Positions 15,494 to 23,893 of a DNA stretch of 64,000 nt are shown one piece after another. The position numbers and the translations under genes are program-made. The notes below the pieces were generated by a model that had not been told where the DNA came from, made no database searches, and worked only from the letters and a program-made list of their open reading frames with translations. How positions within the stretch are numbered: position 1 is the first letter of the stretch; each line of letters opens with the position of its first letter. Location of the stretch: positions 141,028 to 205,027 of the forward strand of contig NZ_LJJC01000004.1 of assembly GCF_001420715.1 (NCBI RefSeq), written 5' to 3'. The stretch comes from Heyndrickxia shackletonii. Lineage in GTDB: Bacteria; Bacillota; Bacilli; Bacillales; Bacillaceae_C.

Positions 15494-16354
15494 ATGACTT
15501 GGGTTGAATCATTGCAGAAGGCGATCGATTATATGGAAGAACATTTACTTGATTCCCTATCTATCGATAATATTGCCAAACAAGCAAATGTATCCGTGTT
15601 TCATTTTCAACGAACATTTGCTATCTTGACGGATACAACGGTAGGAGAGTATATACGGCGACGTCGTCTGACCCTTGCAGCTGAAGAATTGTCCAGAACA
15701 GATGAGAAAGTAATTGATTTAGCCTATAAATATGGCTACGACACTCCCGAGGCTTTCACGAAAGCTTTCCGTAGACAGCATGGTATCTCGCCAAGCGAAG
15801 TGCGAAAGGGGAAGGGGAAGCTGCAATCTTATAACCGCCTGACTATTCAGGTGAGTCTGAAAGGGGTAGAACCAGTGAAGTACAGTATTGTAGAAAAAGA
15901 AGCGTTTCAAGTAGTCGGAATCAAACGTGAGTATTCGGTGATGAACAATGAAAATCTTATTGAAATTCCTAAGTTATGGGAAGAAGTAAATTCAAATGGA
16001 ACAGCGCGGTTATTGAACCAATTGAATAATGGTCCAGTTAAAGGTGTGCTTGGTGTTTGTGTAGATAAGAGTGATACAGATTCACGTAAGATTGATTACT
16101 GGATTGCTGCAGCACATGAAGGCGAGCAACCGGAGAAATTACTTCATCTCGAGATCCCTGCCTCTAAATGGGCTGTTTTTGAAGTAAACGGTCCAATGCC
16201 TGAAGCAATGCAAAAAACATGGGAGCGAATTTTTTCCGAATGGTTCCCTTCAAGCGGATACCGCCATGCGGGAACACCAGAATTAGAAGTGTATCCGGAT
16301 GATGATGCATATCAGGATGATTATTATTCTGAAATTTGGATTCCGGTAAAATAG
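15494..16354 (+). CDS. AraC family regulator with GyrI-like effector-binding domain
   Basis: The N-terminus (about residues 5-105) holds two AraC helix-turn-helix units: DSLSIDNIAKQANVSVFHFQRTF and KVIDLAYKYGYDTPEAFTKAFRRQHGISPSE. The C-terminus (about 120-286) is a GyrI/BmrR-like small-molecule domain starting EPVKYSIVEKEAFQVVGIKREYSV and ending YSEIWIPVK. This architecture occurs in regulators that sense drugs or cationic compounds. The ATG at 15494 lies 8 nt after AAGGAG; a GTG at 15485 overlaps that site. No target gene is adjacent; it is monocistronic with its own terminator. Confidence 0.9.
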   Translation: MTWVESLQKAIDYMEEHLLDSLSIDNIAKQANVSVFHFQRTFAILTDTTVGEYIRRRRLTLAAEELSRTDEKVIDLAYKYGYDTPEAFTKAFRRQHGISPSEVRKGKGKLQSYNRLTIQVSLKGVEPVKYSIVEKEAFQVVGIKREYSVMNNENLIEIPKLWEEVNSNGTARLLNQLNNGPVKGVLGVCVDKSDTDSRKIDYWIAAAHEGEQPEKLLHLEIPASKWAVFEVNGPMPEAMQKTWERIFSEWFPSSGYRHAGTPELEVYPDDDAYQDDYYSEIWIPVK

Positions 16355-16364
16355 GGATACGAGC

Positions 16365-16407
16365 AGCAAATACTCTTTGTATAAACAAAGGGTATTTGCT
16401 TTTTTTG
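16365..16407 (+). terminator. Terminator of the AraC/GyrI gene
   Basis: AGCAAATACTCTTTGT and ACAAAGGGTATTTGCT form a 15-16-bp stem followed by TTTTTTT. Confidence 0.9.
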
Positions 16408-16415
16408 ATCTTGAG

Positions 16416-16596
16416 GCGGACACCAGTTCCGCTATCTGTGACAAAATGGGCTTATTTTCGATGTTAGAGGACACAAAATCCGTTATTCGGTATAAATGCA
16501 GTGATTTTCATGCGTTTTTCCGTGAATAGCGGAACGTCTGTCCTGTAAACTCTTATAAATACCACTTTTGTCACAGATAAGGGAACCTCTGTCCGC
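16416..16596. repeat. 181-bp palindromic intergenic element, copy 1
   Basis: Two forward GCGGACA-type boxes (16416, 16467) and two inverted TGTCCGC-type boxes (16539, 16590) are spaced 51, 72 and 51 bp. Each box is followed (or, inverted, preceded) a few bases away by TTCCGTTAT-like sequence. The same spacing recurs exactly at 31241-31421 and 47419-47599. The centre carries GCAGTGATTT. No coding potential; it occupies most of the gap between the AraC and HesB-like genes. Confidence 0.85.
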
Positions 16597-16775
16597 TTAG
16601 CCCTGGGCTTTCCTCTTTTGTTTTCGTCTACAATCTCCCAAGCTCATTGTCCCAACGTTTTTTCACTGTATTTTCAGAACCAGTTTGATTTTGTATGAGG
16701 CTTCTGATGTTTGTCTTTTCCATTATTGTGATAGAATAATGAAATAGACATTATGTGAATCGAGGTCCTATTAAA

Positions 16776-17090
16776 ATGCAAGTTAAAATAAACCGAAATG
16801 CCGCAAAAATCATGAATAAAATGTTAAATGACGAAGAATCAGAAGGCAAAATGCTCCGTGTTATCATTACCGAGGTTCACGGAGATCATGCACACTACGC
16901 TTTACAATTTGATCACCCAACGGAGCATGATGAAATTGTCAAAACGGATAAAGGCATCGATATCCTGTTGGACAAACGTGACGAAGAATACCTTGATGGT
17001 GTTTGGATCCAATTCTTCTTCGTTCCTCAAGAAGAATTCGTCATCACCAATCCCAAAAAAGGTCATGCTGGACACCATCACCACCATTAA
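16776..17090 (+). CDS. HesB-like (A-type fold) protein lacking cysteines, with C-terminal histidine tail
   Basis: The 104-residue product has the HesB/IscA-like layout (VKINRNAAKIMNKML, LRVIITEVHGDHAHYALQFD, DEIVKTDKGIDILLDKRDEEYLDGVWIQF). It contains no cysteine, so it cannot bind an Fe-S cluster in the usual way. It ends HAGHHHHH, a natural metal-binding tail. Bacilli have HesB-like proteins of unassigned role. The ATG at 16776 follows GAGGT at a longer 9-nt spacing; an in-frame GTG at 16755 is less likely. Metal storage or delivery is an inference. Confidence 0.75.
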   Translation: MQVKINRNAAKIMNKMLNDEESEGKMLRVIITEVHGDHAHYALQFDHPTEHDEIVKTDKGIDILLDKRDEEYLDGVWIQFFFVPQEEFVITNPKKGHAGHHHHH

Positions 17091-17109
17091 TGACTCGTAT
17101 ACAAAATGA

Positions 17110-17135
17110 AAAAGTGTCCTCGTGCAGCGGACACT
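17110..17135. terminator. Bidirectional terminator between convergent genes
   Basis: AAGTGTCC and GGACACTT pair around a 9-nt loop. The T-run is better on the minus strand (TTTTTCATT), serving the lipoprotein gene. Confidence 0.8.
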
Positions 17136-17144
17136 TCTTCATTA

Positions 17145-17633
17145 TTATACTTGTGGTGTTGGAGTTGGGTTAGCATATCCTTCCTTATATTTTTGATCAA
17201 TTTCTTTTCGGATTTCTTTAATGGATTTTCCGTTATGATAATCTGTAATAGATTGTGCCGCGATTTCAAGGCATACATCGCAATTCACCCCATGGGAATC
17301 CCAAACTATACTGCCATTTTTCTTATTTTCCCTAACAAAACAATCATAATTATTTTTATGTCCCACACTTTTACCGCATCCGCAGTAACATGGAATCTTT
17401 TCAAGCAATTCCTTACTTGCAGCAGAGGCTTTATAAATAGATTTAATAGTATCTGTTTGGCCATTTAAAAAGGTAGGCAGTTCATTCATGGAAGAGGTTT
17501 CCTCCGCCAAATCTCCCGTTGATGCCTTATGGTCATCACTTACCGCACTTTTTTTATGATTCGAATTCGAGCAGCCCGCTGCGAAAATGAATAAAAGTAA
17601 AACTAGAATACTCACAAAATATCTTTTAATCAT
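17145..17633 (-). CDS. PCYCGC-motif lipoprotein
   Basis: The 162-residue protein has a lipoprotein signal (basic MIKR, hydrophobic core, lipobox FAAGC with Cys21), a Ser/Lys/Asp-rich linker, then a conserved domain with PCYCGC (81-86), NYDCF (Cys98) and NCDVC (Cys118, Cys121). That domain defines the PCYCGC family of secreted Bacillus proteins, probably metal-binding or redox-active on the outer membrane face. The tail is Pro/Thr rich. No SD much stronger than GGTGATGAAATG is seen. It converges with the HesB-like gene. Confidence 0.88.
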   Translation of the reverse strand: MIKRYFVSILVLLLFIFAAGCSNSNHKKSAVSDDHKASTGDLAEETSSMNELPTFLNGQTDTIKSIYKASAASKELLEKIPCYCGCGKSVGHKNNYDCFVRENKKNGSIVWDSHGVNCDVCLEIAAQSITDYHNGKSIKEIRKEIDQKYKEGYANPTPTPQV

Positions 17634-17802
17634 TTCATCACCTTCCCGTACTATTTATACAACTAACCTAATGTTAATTTTTCCTATAAATGTAATCAAG
17701 TGAATACATCATACTGACACATTAATTTCATATAACGGATTATATGACTATTTTTTTAATGAAAATGCCAAAAAAATATAGGGAATCTGCATTCGACGGT
17801 TC

Positions 17803-18159
17803 TTCCCGCATGTCGGAGGCTACATTGTGACCTTTGGACTTATCTTCTTTGCATATTCCACTGTTATTGGCTGGTCATACTATGGGGAAAAATGTGTAAG
17901 TTACCTATTTGGTGATCGTTCAGTATTTGTCTATCGTGTTATTTTTACAATAGCAGTCCTAATAGGTTCTGTTTCTAGCTTGAGTATCGTATGGGGAATA
18001 TCCGATGTTTTCAACGATTTAATGGCTATTCCTAATCTAATCGCTCTCCTTATGCTTTCAGGTGTTATCGTATCAGAAACAAAGATTTTCGAGGATGTTC
18101 GTAAAAAAGAGAAAAGCAAAAGCAGGAACAATGTAAAAGAAGTCCCGATAAATACCTAA
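17803..18159 (+). pseudogene. Remnant of an alanine/glycine:cation symporter (AGCS/AlsT family)
   Basis: Open frame corresponding to about the last 115 residues of an AGCS symporter: GGYIVTFGLIFFAYSTVIGWSYYGEK is the conserved helix 9-10 motif, followed by two hydrophobic helices and a basic cytoplasmic tail. Full-length family members have about 460-490 residues. The frame is closed by TAG at 17779, with no start codon or ribosome site before the conserved block, and the upstream part of the gene is absent. It is a 5'-truncated pseudogene just before the T-box operon. Confidence 0.85.
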
Positions 18160-18294
18160 AATCAATGTAAAAAATTAGTCATCTTCCCTTAATGAATAAA
18201 AAAGAGAAGGTAGTTTATTTTTTTTGATATTTACAAGTCATTGGACTAGTCGTTATTTGTCGATATTGAATTCATACTTTTTTGAAATTTATGC

Positions 18295-18323
18295 TTGCAT
18301 TGCCAAATATTGTTCCGTATAAT
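18295..18323 (+). promoter_or_regulatory. Sigma-A promoter of the T-box operon
   Basis: TTGCAT and TATAAT are spaced by 17 bp, about 40 bp before the T-box leader sequence begins. Confidence 0.8.
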
Positions 18324-18354
18324 AACGTTAATATTTCAATAGAATAGGAAAAAC

Positions 18355-18668
18355 ACCCTTTTAAAAACGATGAAGAGAAAAGTAAGATTTCAATATTTTT
18401 ACACAGAGAGCTTCGGTAGCTGAAAAGAAGCAAAGAATAGAAATCTGAACAATGGCCTCTGAGTTTCGTGCTGAACGTATCTTTGATATCAGTAGGTTCC
18501 GACGAGATTTGGTACTCGTTATCAAAACCACAGTATAAAGAGTCATATTTTTTGCTGGCTTATGTACTTGTTGAGGCTGTATGTGCGAGCATGCAGTGAA
18601 GTAAGGTGGTACCACGTTGATTCCAACCACGTCCTTATCATTTATTGATAATGGCGTGGTTTTTTATT
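18355..18668 (+). promoter_or_regulatory. T-box leader (probably methionine-specific) with terminator
   Basis: The leader has GAGAGCTTCGGTAGCTGAAAAGAAGC in the stem I region, a specifier-like segment GAACAATGGCC containing ATG (18452-18454), the T-box sequence AAGGTGGTACCACG (18603-18616), and a terminator in which ACCACGTCC pairs with GGCGTGGT before TTTTTT. The T-box and terminator overlap as in known T-boxes: uncharged tRNA binding the T-box bulge favours antitermination. The methionine assignment rests on the ATG and on the downstream SAM hydrolase gene; an AAC or AAT specifier (Asn) cannot be excluded without folding. Confidence 0.9.
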
Positions 18669-18707
18669 TTTATACAAATATCTAAACGTAAATGGAGGAA
18701 TACGACA

Positions 18708-19565
18708 ATGGCAAAACATTTAGTTCTTCAAACAGACTTTGGTACATGTGATGGTGCAGTCAGTGCAATGTACGGTGTTGCGTTATCCGTAGATTCAGGC
18801 ATTACTATTTTTGACTTAACACATGAAATTCCGCAATACAATATATGGGAGGGTTCTTATCGTCTCTATCAAACGATTTCGTATTGGCCGGAAGATACAG
18901 TCTTTGTTTCTGTCGTCGATCCTGGGGTAGGTTCGGACAGATTAAGTATTGTAGTCAAAACCGCTGACAACCATTATATTGTTACACCGGATAATGGAAG
19001 CATTACGCATATCAAACAGAATATTGGGATTGTTGAGGCACGTGAAATAGATGAAACGGTTAACCGTTTGCCAAACTCAGGAGAATCGTACACATTTCAT
19101 GGCCGAGATGTCTATGCATACACGGGTGCCCGCTTGGCGGCAAATATTATTTCTTTTGAGGAAGTTGGCCCCGTTGTAAATGTGGATGACCTTGTTGAAT
19201 TGCCTTTAACTGATCCTACCCTTACGGAAGATCTCATTTCTGGTACTATCGATATTTTAGATGTTCGCTTTGGCAACCTTTGGACAAATATAAGCAGAGA
19301 ATTATTTGAAAAAGCAGGAATATCATATGGCGATTCCTTACAAGTAACCATCGATAATAATACTCGCCAAGTTTATAAAAATATTATGACCTTTGGCCGT
19401 TGTTTCGCTGATACCCATTTAGGTGAACCACTGCTTTATGTAAATTCACTCGATAATTTAGGGGTGGCGATTAATCAAGGATCATTTGCTAAAGCGTATC
19501 ATATTTCCACAGGTGTGAATTGGAAAATTACTATTCGCAAAGTCCCGAAAATCAGCTATAATTAG
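18708..19565 (+). CDS. SAM hydrolase / SAM hydroxide adenosyltransferase (DUF62 family)
   Basis: DUF62 enzymes hydrolyse S-adenosylmethionine to adenosine and methionine and are related to fluorinase. The 285-residue product has LQTDFGTCDGAVSAMYGVAL, LTHEIPQYNIWEGSYRL, VVDPGVGSDRLSIVV and VTPDNGSITHI. TFHGRDVYAYTGARLA supplies His in the expected Asp-Arg-His set. The ATG follows TGGAGGAATACGACA; upstream ATGs inside the T-box terminator are spurious. It is the first gene after the T-box and is followed by an ECF transporter, so SAM, adenosyl compounds or methionine precursors may be imported and cleaved here. Confidence 0.9.
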   Translation: MAKHLVLQTDFGTCDGAVSAMYGVALSVDSGITIFDLTHEIPQYNIWEGSYRLYQTISYWPEDTVFVSVVDPGVGSDRLSIVVKTADNHYIVTPDNGSITHIKQNIGIVEAREIDETVNRLPNSGESYTFHGRDVYAYTGARLAANIISFEEVGPVVNVDDLVELPLTDPTLTEDLISGTIDILDVRFGNLWTNISRELFEKAGISYGDSLQVTIDNNTRQVYKNIMTFGRCFADTHLGEPLLYVNSLDNLGVAINQGSFAKAYHISTGVNWKITIRKVPKISYN

Positions 19566-19610
19566 GAATCAAATGTTTGAAAAATAAAAAAATTAGGAGA
19601 GGAAGTATAG

Positions 19611-20168
19611 ATGAAAAGAAAAGGACTATCTGTTAAAACGATTGTTGCAATCGGTATAGGAGCGGCTGTTTTTGCTGTATTAGGAAGGTTCGCGTCCATC
19701 CCGAGTGGTATAGCTAATACTTCTATTGAAACTTCATATGCCTTTCTAGCGTTAATGTCTATTGTTTTTGGACCAATTGCAGGAGGATTGATTGGATTAA
19801 TTGGTCACGCGCTTAAAGATGCTATTTTCTATGGATCTGTTTGGTGGAGTTGGGTAATTGTTTCCGTATTTGTTGGATTTTTTATTGGTCTAGTGTCTAA
19901 AAAAATCAATATTGAATCTGGTGTCTTTAGAGTAAAACAAATTGTGACATTTAACCTTATTCAAGCTATTGTTCAAGCAATAGGTTGGTTCCTCATTGCG
20001 CCATCATTAGACGTCTTAATTTATGCAGAACCATCTCATAAAGTTTACACGCAAGGTTTAGTTGCGGGTATTTCAAATATTATAACTGTTGGTGTAATTG
20101 GGACGGTTTTATTACTTGCCTATGCAAAAACGCGCAGCAAAACAGGAAGTCTGACAAAAGATATGTAA
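19611..20168 (+). CDS. ECF transporter S component (UPF0397/ECF-ribofla_trS family)
   Basis: The substrate-binding membrane subunit has 185 residues and five to six helices. It begins [29 protein letters not shown], followed by [13 protein letters not shown] and [19 protein letters not shown], motifs of the UPF0397 family. Related S components have been predicted by others to carry methionine precursors or methylthioadenosine; that fits the T-box and the SAM hydrolase gene here but is an inference. GGAGAGGAAG precedes the ATG. Confidence 0.88.
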   Translation: MKRKGLSVKTIVAIGIGAAVFAVLGRFASIPSGIANTSIETSYAFLALMSIVFGPIAGGLIGLIGHALKDAIFYGSVWWSWVIVSVFVGFFIGLVSKKINIESGVFRVKQIVTFNLIQAIVQAIGWFLIAPSLDVLIYAEPSHKVYTQGLVAGISNIITVGVIGTVLLLAYAKTRSKTGSLTKDM

Positions 20169-20201
20169 TGAAATAGAGATAGTATTATAGGGAGTACATT
20201 A

Positions 20202-21914
20202 ATGAAAAAAGGTATTATTTCTTTTAAAAACTTTACTTTTAAATACAGAAGTCAAGCAGAACCTACTCTTCATGATATTAATTTAACGATATTTGAAGGA
20301 GAAAAAGTATTAATTGTCGGTCCTTCAGGTTCTGGAAAAAGTACACTGGCTCATTGCATCAATGGGCTTGTTCCCTTTTCTTATAGTGGTGAAATAAAAG
20401 GCAGTCTGAAAATAAAAGAGAGGGAAACAAAGGAATTAGATTTATTCACCATATCTAAAATGGTTGGCACAGTCTTGCAGGATCCAGACGGGCAATTTAT
20501 TGGGTTGTCTGTAGCAGAAGATATTGCTTTTGCTCTCGAAAACGACTGTATTTCACAAGAGAAGATGGAGAAGCAAGTAGCGGATGTTTCCAGATTAATC
20601 GACATGGAGAATTATTTAGAAGCTTCGATTCATGAACTATCAGGAGGGCAAAAGCAGCGTGTTGCACTTGGCGGAGTAATGGTAGATCAGGTGGAGATTC
20701 TCTTGTTCGACGAGCCTTTGGCAAATTTAGACCCTGCAACTGGAAAACATGCAATCGAATTGATTGATCGGATCAAAAGAGAAACCAATACAACGGTAAT
20801 TATTGTGGAACACCGCCTAGAGGATGTTTTACACCAGGATGTAGATCGAATTATTGTGATGAATGAGGGACGTATTGTAAGTGATACAACGCCAGATGAA
20901 TTATTAGCTTCACAAATATTAGAAGAAAATCATATTCGGGAGCCTTTGTATGTAAAGGCCTTGAAATATGCTGGTTGTACTATTACAAAGGATATGCATC
21001 CCGCCTATTTGGAACGTTTAGATATCCATTCATGTAAAGAGAAATTACAGAAATGGTTTGAGAAAACAAACATGCCAAATAGTCCAGATAAACCCCTTCC
21101 TATATTAGAGGCGGAGAATCTTACATTTGGCTACCATGCAGGTAAAAACACACTGCAGGGAATATCCTTCTCCATTCAAAAAGGAGAGATGGTTAGTATT
21201 GTTGGAAAAAATGGTGCAGGGAAATCAACTTTGTCCAAACTAATCTGCGGTTTTGAAAAAGTACGGTCCGGAAGAATTCTTTTGAATGGAAAGGAAATCA
21301 CAAAGGATACCATTAGAGAGCGATCGGAAAGAATTGGGATGGTCATGCAAAATCCGAATCAAATGATATCGAAGCATATGATTTTTGATGAGGTTGCGTT
21401 AGGGCTTGTGATGCGTGGTGTACCGCTAGAAGAGATTATAGAGCGGGTCGAAAAAACACTGAAAGTATGCGGATTGTATCCGTTTCGCAATTGGCCCATT
21501 TCCGCATTAAGCTTTGGGCAGAAGAAACGAGTAACGATCGCATCGATTTTAGTTTTACAGCCGGAAATTCTAATACTGGATGAGCCGACTGCTGGACAAG
21601 ATCTTCGAGCGTATACAGATATCATGGAATTTTTAGTAGAGTTAAATCAGCAAGGGGTAACCATTTTGATGATCACTCACGATATGCATTTGATGCTAGA
21701 GTATACACCAAGAGCACTTGTGATTGCAGACGGAAAACTCATTGCAGATGATTCTGCATCTCATGTCCTTACTAATAAACAAATTATTGAAAAAGCAAAT
21801 TTGAAGGAAACATCATTATATGATTTAGCGGTTCGCGCGGAAATTCCAGAACCTCAGGATTTTGTTGCGAGATTTATCACTTACGATAAGGAGGTAAGGA
21901 AGACATGGCAGTAG
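20202..21914 (+). CDS. ECF transporter ATPase, two fused ABC domains
   Basis: The 570-residue protein carries two ATPase domains that together power the ECF transporter. Domain 1 (about 5-240) has Walker A GPSGSGKST, signature LSGGQKQR and Walker B ILLFDEPLANLD. Domain 2 (about 305-540) has GKNGAGKST, a variant signature LSFGQKKR and ILILDEPTAGQD. The variant signature in domain 2 is common in EcfA-type pairs. It overlaps the T-component gene by 10 nt, indicating an operon. A paired domain in one chain replaces separate EcfA1/A2 genes. Confidence 0.95.
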   Translation: MKKGIISFKNFTFKYRSQAEPTLHDINLTIFEGEKVLIVGPSGSGKSTLAHCINGLVPFSYSGEIKGSLKIKERETKELDLFTISKMVGTVLQDPDGQFIGLSVAEDIAFALENDCISQEKMEKQVADVSRLIDMENYLEASIHELSGGQKQRVALGGVMVDQVEILLFDEPLANLDPATGKHAIELIDRIKRETNTTVIIVEHRLEDVLHQDVDRIIVMNEGRIVSDTTPDELLASQILEENHIREPLYVKALKYAGCTITKDMHPAYLERLDIHSCKEKLQKWFEKTNMPNSPDKPLPILEAENLTFGYHAGKNTLQGISFSIQKGEMVSIVGKNGAGKSTLSKLICGFEKVRSGRILLNGKEITKDTIRERSERIGMVMQNPNQMISKHMIFDEVALGLVMRGVPLEEIIERVEKTLKVCGLYPFRNWPISALSFGQKKRVTIASILVLQPEILILDEPTAGQDLRAYTDIMEFLVELNQQGVTILMITHDMHLMLEYTPRALVIADGKLIADDSASHVLTNKQIIEKANLKETSLYDLAVRAEIPEPQDFVARFITYDKEVRKTWQ

Positions 21915-22738
21915 AGATGCTTTCCTATATTAAACGTTCATCACCTGTTCATGAACTTTCAGGTGCGACCAAACTAATCCTCTTTATCATGTGGTCTTCG
22001 GCAGCCATGCTTACATATGATACCCGTGTATTATTATTCTTATTAGTAATAAGTATTGCTATTTTCATTGTTTCAAAGATTCACCTTCGAGAGGTTTCCT
22101 TTGTTCTATTCTTTATTTTATTTTTTCTATTCTTAAATAATATCGCTATTTATCTTTTTTCCCCGCAAGAGGGCGTGAAGATATATGGAACTAGTCATGT
22201 GTTATTTGATATTGCAAGTAGATATAATGTGACGCTGGAGCAGCTATTTTATCAGTTTAATATTACGATAAAATATTTTGTGGTCATTCCAGCGGCATTG
22301 CTATTTATTGTAACAACACATCCGAGTGAGTTTGCAGCTTCTTTAAATAGAATAGGAGTTCCTTATAAAATTGCGTACGCCGTTTCCATTGCCCTGCGCT
22401 ATATTCCGGATATTCAGAGGGATTTTCGGAATATCGCGCAATCTCAACAAGCACGCGGGATTGACTTATCAAAGAAGGAAAAGCTTTTCAAGCGGATAAA
22501 AAATGCATCTTCGATTATTATCCCGTTAATTTTATCGAGCTTGGATCGTATCGAAGTGATTACGAATGCAATGGAATTGCGAGGCTTTGGAAAAAATAAA
22601 AGACGTACCTGGTATAGTAGGAAGCCTTTTAAACGTGCGGATTATATTACTATCGTTTCGGGTGCATGTATCTTAGGTGCTGCTTTGTTTATTACCTTTC
22701 ATGATGGTAATCGTTTTTATAATCCGTTTGTAAAATAG
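21905..22738 (+). CDS. ECF transporter T component (CbiQ/EcfT family)
   Basis: This 277-residue integral membrane protein couples the ATPases to the S component. It has four to six helices and the two cytoplasmic coupling motifs: ALRYIPDIQRDFRNIAQSQQARGID and a later ITNAMELRGFGKNKRRTW, the Ala-Arg-Gly type boxes of EcfT. The ATG overlaps the ATPase stop by 10 nt, with AAGGAGGTAAGG upstream. With the S component and ATPase it completes an ECF transporter in the cell membrane. Confidence 0.95.
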   Translation: MAVEMLSYIKRSSPVHELSGATKLILFIMWSSAAMLTYDTRVLLFLLVISIAIFIVSKIHLREVSFVLFFILFFLFLNNIAIYLFSPQEGVKIYGTSHVLFDIASRYNVTLEQLFYQFNITIKYFVVIPAALLFIVTTHPSEFAASLNRIGVPYKIAYAVSIALRYIPDIQRDFRNIAQSQQARGIDLSKKEKLFKRIKNASSIIIPLILSSLDRIEVITNAMELRGFGKNKRRTWYSRKPFKRADYITIVSGACILGAALFITFHDGNRFYNPFVK

Positions 22739-22753
22739 CCTGTGTTCTAGTGC

Positions 22754-22780
22754 GAGTGAAGCTTTTAGCTTCACTCATTT
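22754..22780 (+). terminator. Terminator of the ECF operon
   Basis: GAGTGAAGC-TTTTA-GCTTCACTC is a perfect 9-bp stem followed by ATTTTC. Confidence 0.8.
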
Positions 22781-23046
22781 TCTATTCTCTCTTCGTGGTT
22801 TGCTGTTTTAAGGTTTTTGTGTGCAATAAGAAAGAATAATAACTTCTCCATAAGTCATCATTCTTCTCGTCCTTTGTTTGAATCCTTTTTAAAGATCATT
22901 TGCTTCATTCCAAGCTTTTTCATCTCTAAATCATGAAATTTTTCATATGGAAAACGTGAAGGATTGCACTGATATTTGCATACGTTTCTTGACTATAATA
23001 GCAATATAAAGAAGAGCAGAAATAAAATAGAAAGGTTGAGGTTCAA
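22781..23046. other. Intergenic region without a supported gene
   Basis: AT-rich sequence. A minus-strand open frame (about 22860-22985; VCKYQCNPSRFPYEKFHDLEM) has protein-like composition but no start codon with a ribosome site, so it is at most a gene remnant. TTGAGGTTC before 23047 belongs to the next gene. Confidence 0.4.
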
Positions 23047-23553
23047 ATGCAAACAATAATAACATTTGGAATCATGGCTATTATTATAGGATTAATCATT
23101 TTGATAAAAGTGAAAAGAGGGGGGCGTCCGATTAAAGGGAATGGATTTAGCATTCTTGCTCCCATGTTGTTTTTAAGTATTGTATTTACGTTAAGTATTA
23201 GTCAGCTAATGCATATACCAGGAAAACCATTTCACTTACCTGCATTTTGGGAAATGCTAATTGCCGGCATTCTTGGTATTTTGTTCGGAGTAATAATGCT
23301 AACTCAAACATCCTATGAGATAAGAGAAGATGGACTCGTATATTCAAAACGAAATAAAAATTTTAAATATGTAATTATAGCTCTTATTGCGATTCGTATT
23401 GCTTTAAGCCAATATTTTAAAACCTTGGATTATATTGAGTTTACCGTCTTAACGATGGAACTAGCCTTTATTTATATAGCAGTTTGGAGAATTGGCAGCT
23501 TCGTTAAATTTCGGAAAGTATGTGCGGGTGATCTAAAAGTGGAAACAATTTAA
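23047..23553 (+). CDS. CcdC/DUF1453 family membrane protein
   Basis: The 168-residue product has five hydrophobic segments and the family pattern of an early KVKRGGRPIKGNGFSILAPM loop and a mid-protein TSYEIREDGLVYSKRNK loop. B. subtilis CcdC belongs to this family and is linked to cytochrome c maturation genes, although no Ccd partner is near here. The ATG follows AAAGGTTGAGGTTCAA. It is monocistronic, with a bidirectional terminator after it. Confidence 0.85.
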   Translation: MQTIITFGIMAIIIGLIILIKVKRGGRPIKGNGFSILAPMLFLSIVFTLSISQLMHIPGKPFHLPAFWEMLIAGILGILFGVIMLTQTSYEIREDGLVYSKRNKNFKYVIIALIAIRIALSQYFKTLDYIEFTVLTMELAFIYIAVWRIGSFVKFRKVCAGDLKVETI

Positions 23554-23560
23554 TATACAG

Positions 23561-23592
23561 AAAAAACTGTGTGAACTCACACAGTTTTTTAC
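23561..23592. terminator. Bidirectional terminator
   Basis: AAAAAACTGTGTGA and TCACACAGTTTTTT form a stem with A and T runs that works in both directions. Its right flank overlaps the stop codon of the small minus-strand frame. Confidence 0.88.
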
Positions 23593-23723
23593 TTTTTCCA
23601 TAGTAAACTATAGCGACAAAATAGAAATATAAGAACATCCCCGATACACGCGAGAAGAAATACGATTTCCGAATGCGCCAGTGCCGATATCCAGCCGGCT
23701 CCATGCATACCTAGTTTAAACAT
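23589..23723 (-). CDS. Possible 44-residue membrane peptide
   Basis: An ATG-initiated minus-strand frame encodes MFKLGMHGAGWISALAHSEI followed by a hydrophobic helix (VFLLACIGDVLIFLFC) and ends in basic RYSLLWKK, exactly at the terminator. Support is the helix and the adjoining terminator. Against it are the weak AGG site 3 nt before the ATG and the fact that the frame is open upstream (STPPPLIGEISGITRS), which could mean a truncated remnant. Family not recognised. Confidence 0.35.
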   Translation of the reverse strand: MFKLGMHGAGWISALAHSEIVFLLACIGDVLIFLFCRYSLLWKK

Positions 23724-23893
23724 TGACCTGGTAATTCCGCTGATTTCCCCAATTAATGGAGGTGGTGTTGACTCTTGGCGAAAAGTGAATTATAAAAATA
23801 TCTGGATTAATCGTTAATAATATAAAAGCTTTACCTCTTAAATTATCTTTGAAATAATGATGGGTAATAGGGATTGGAAGAAGGGGAAATCGT

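Noticed and set aside
15289-15507. 72-residue plus-strand frame between GerPF-like genes and the AraC regulator
   Set aside because: It starts inside the terminator T-run, has no ribosome site and overlaps the regulator start.
22860-22985. Minus-strand frame with VCKYQCNPSRFPYEKFHDLEM
   Set aside because: Protein-like but no usable start codon or ribosome site and closed upstream by TAG; at most a remnant.
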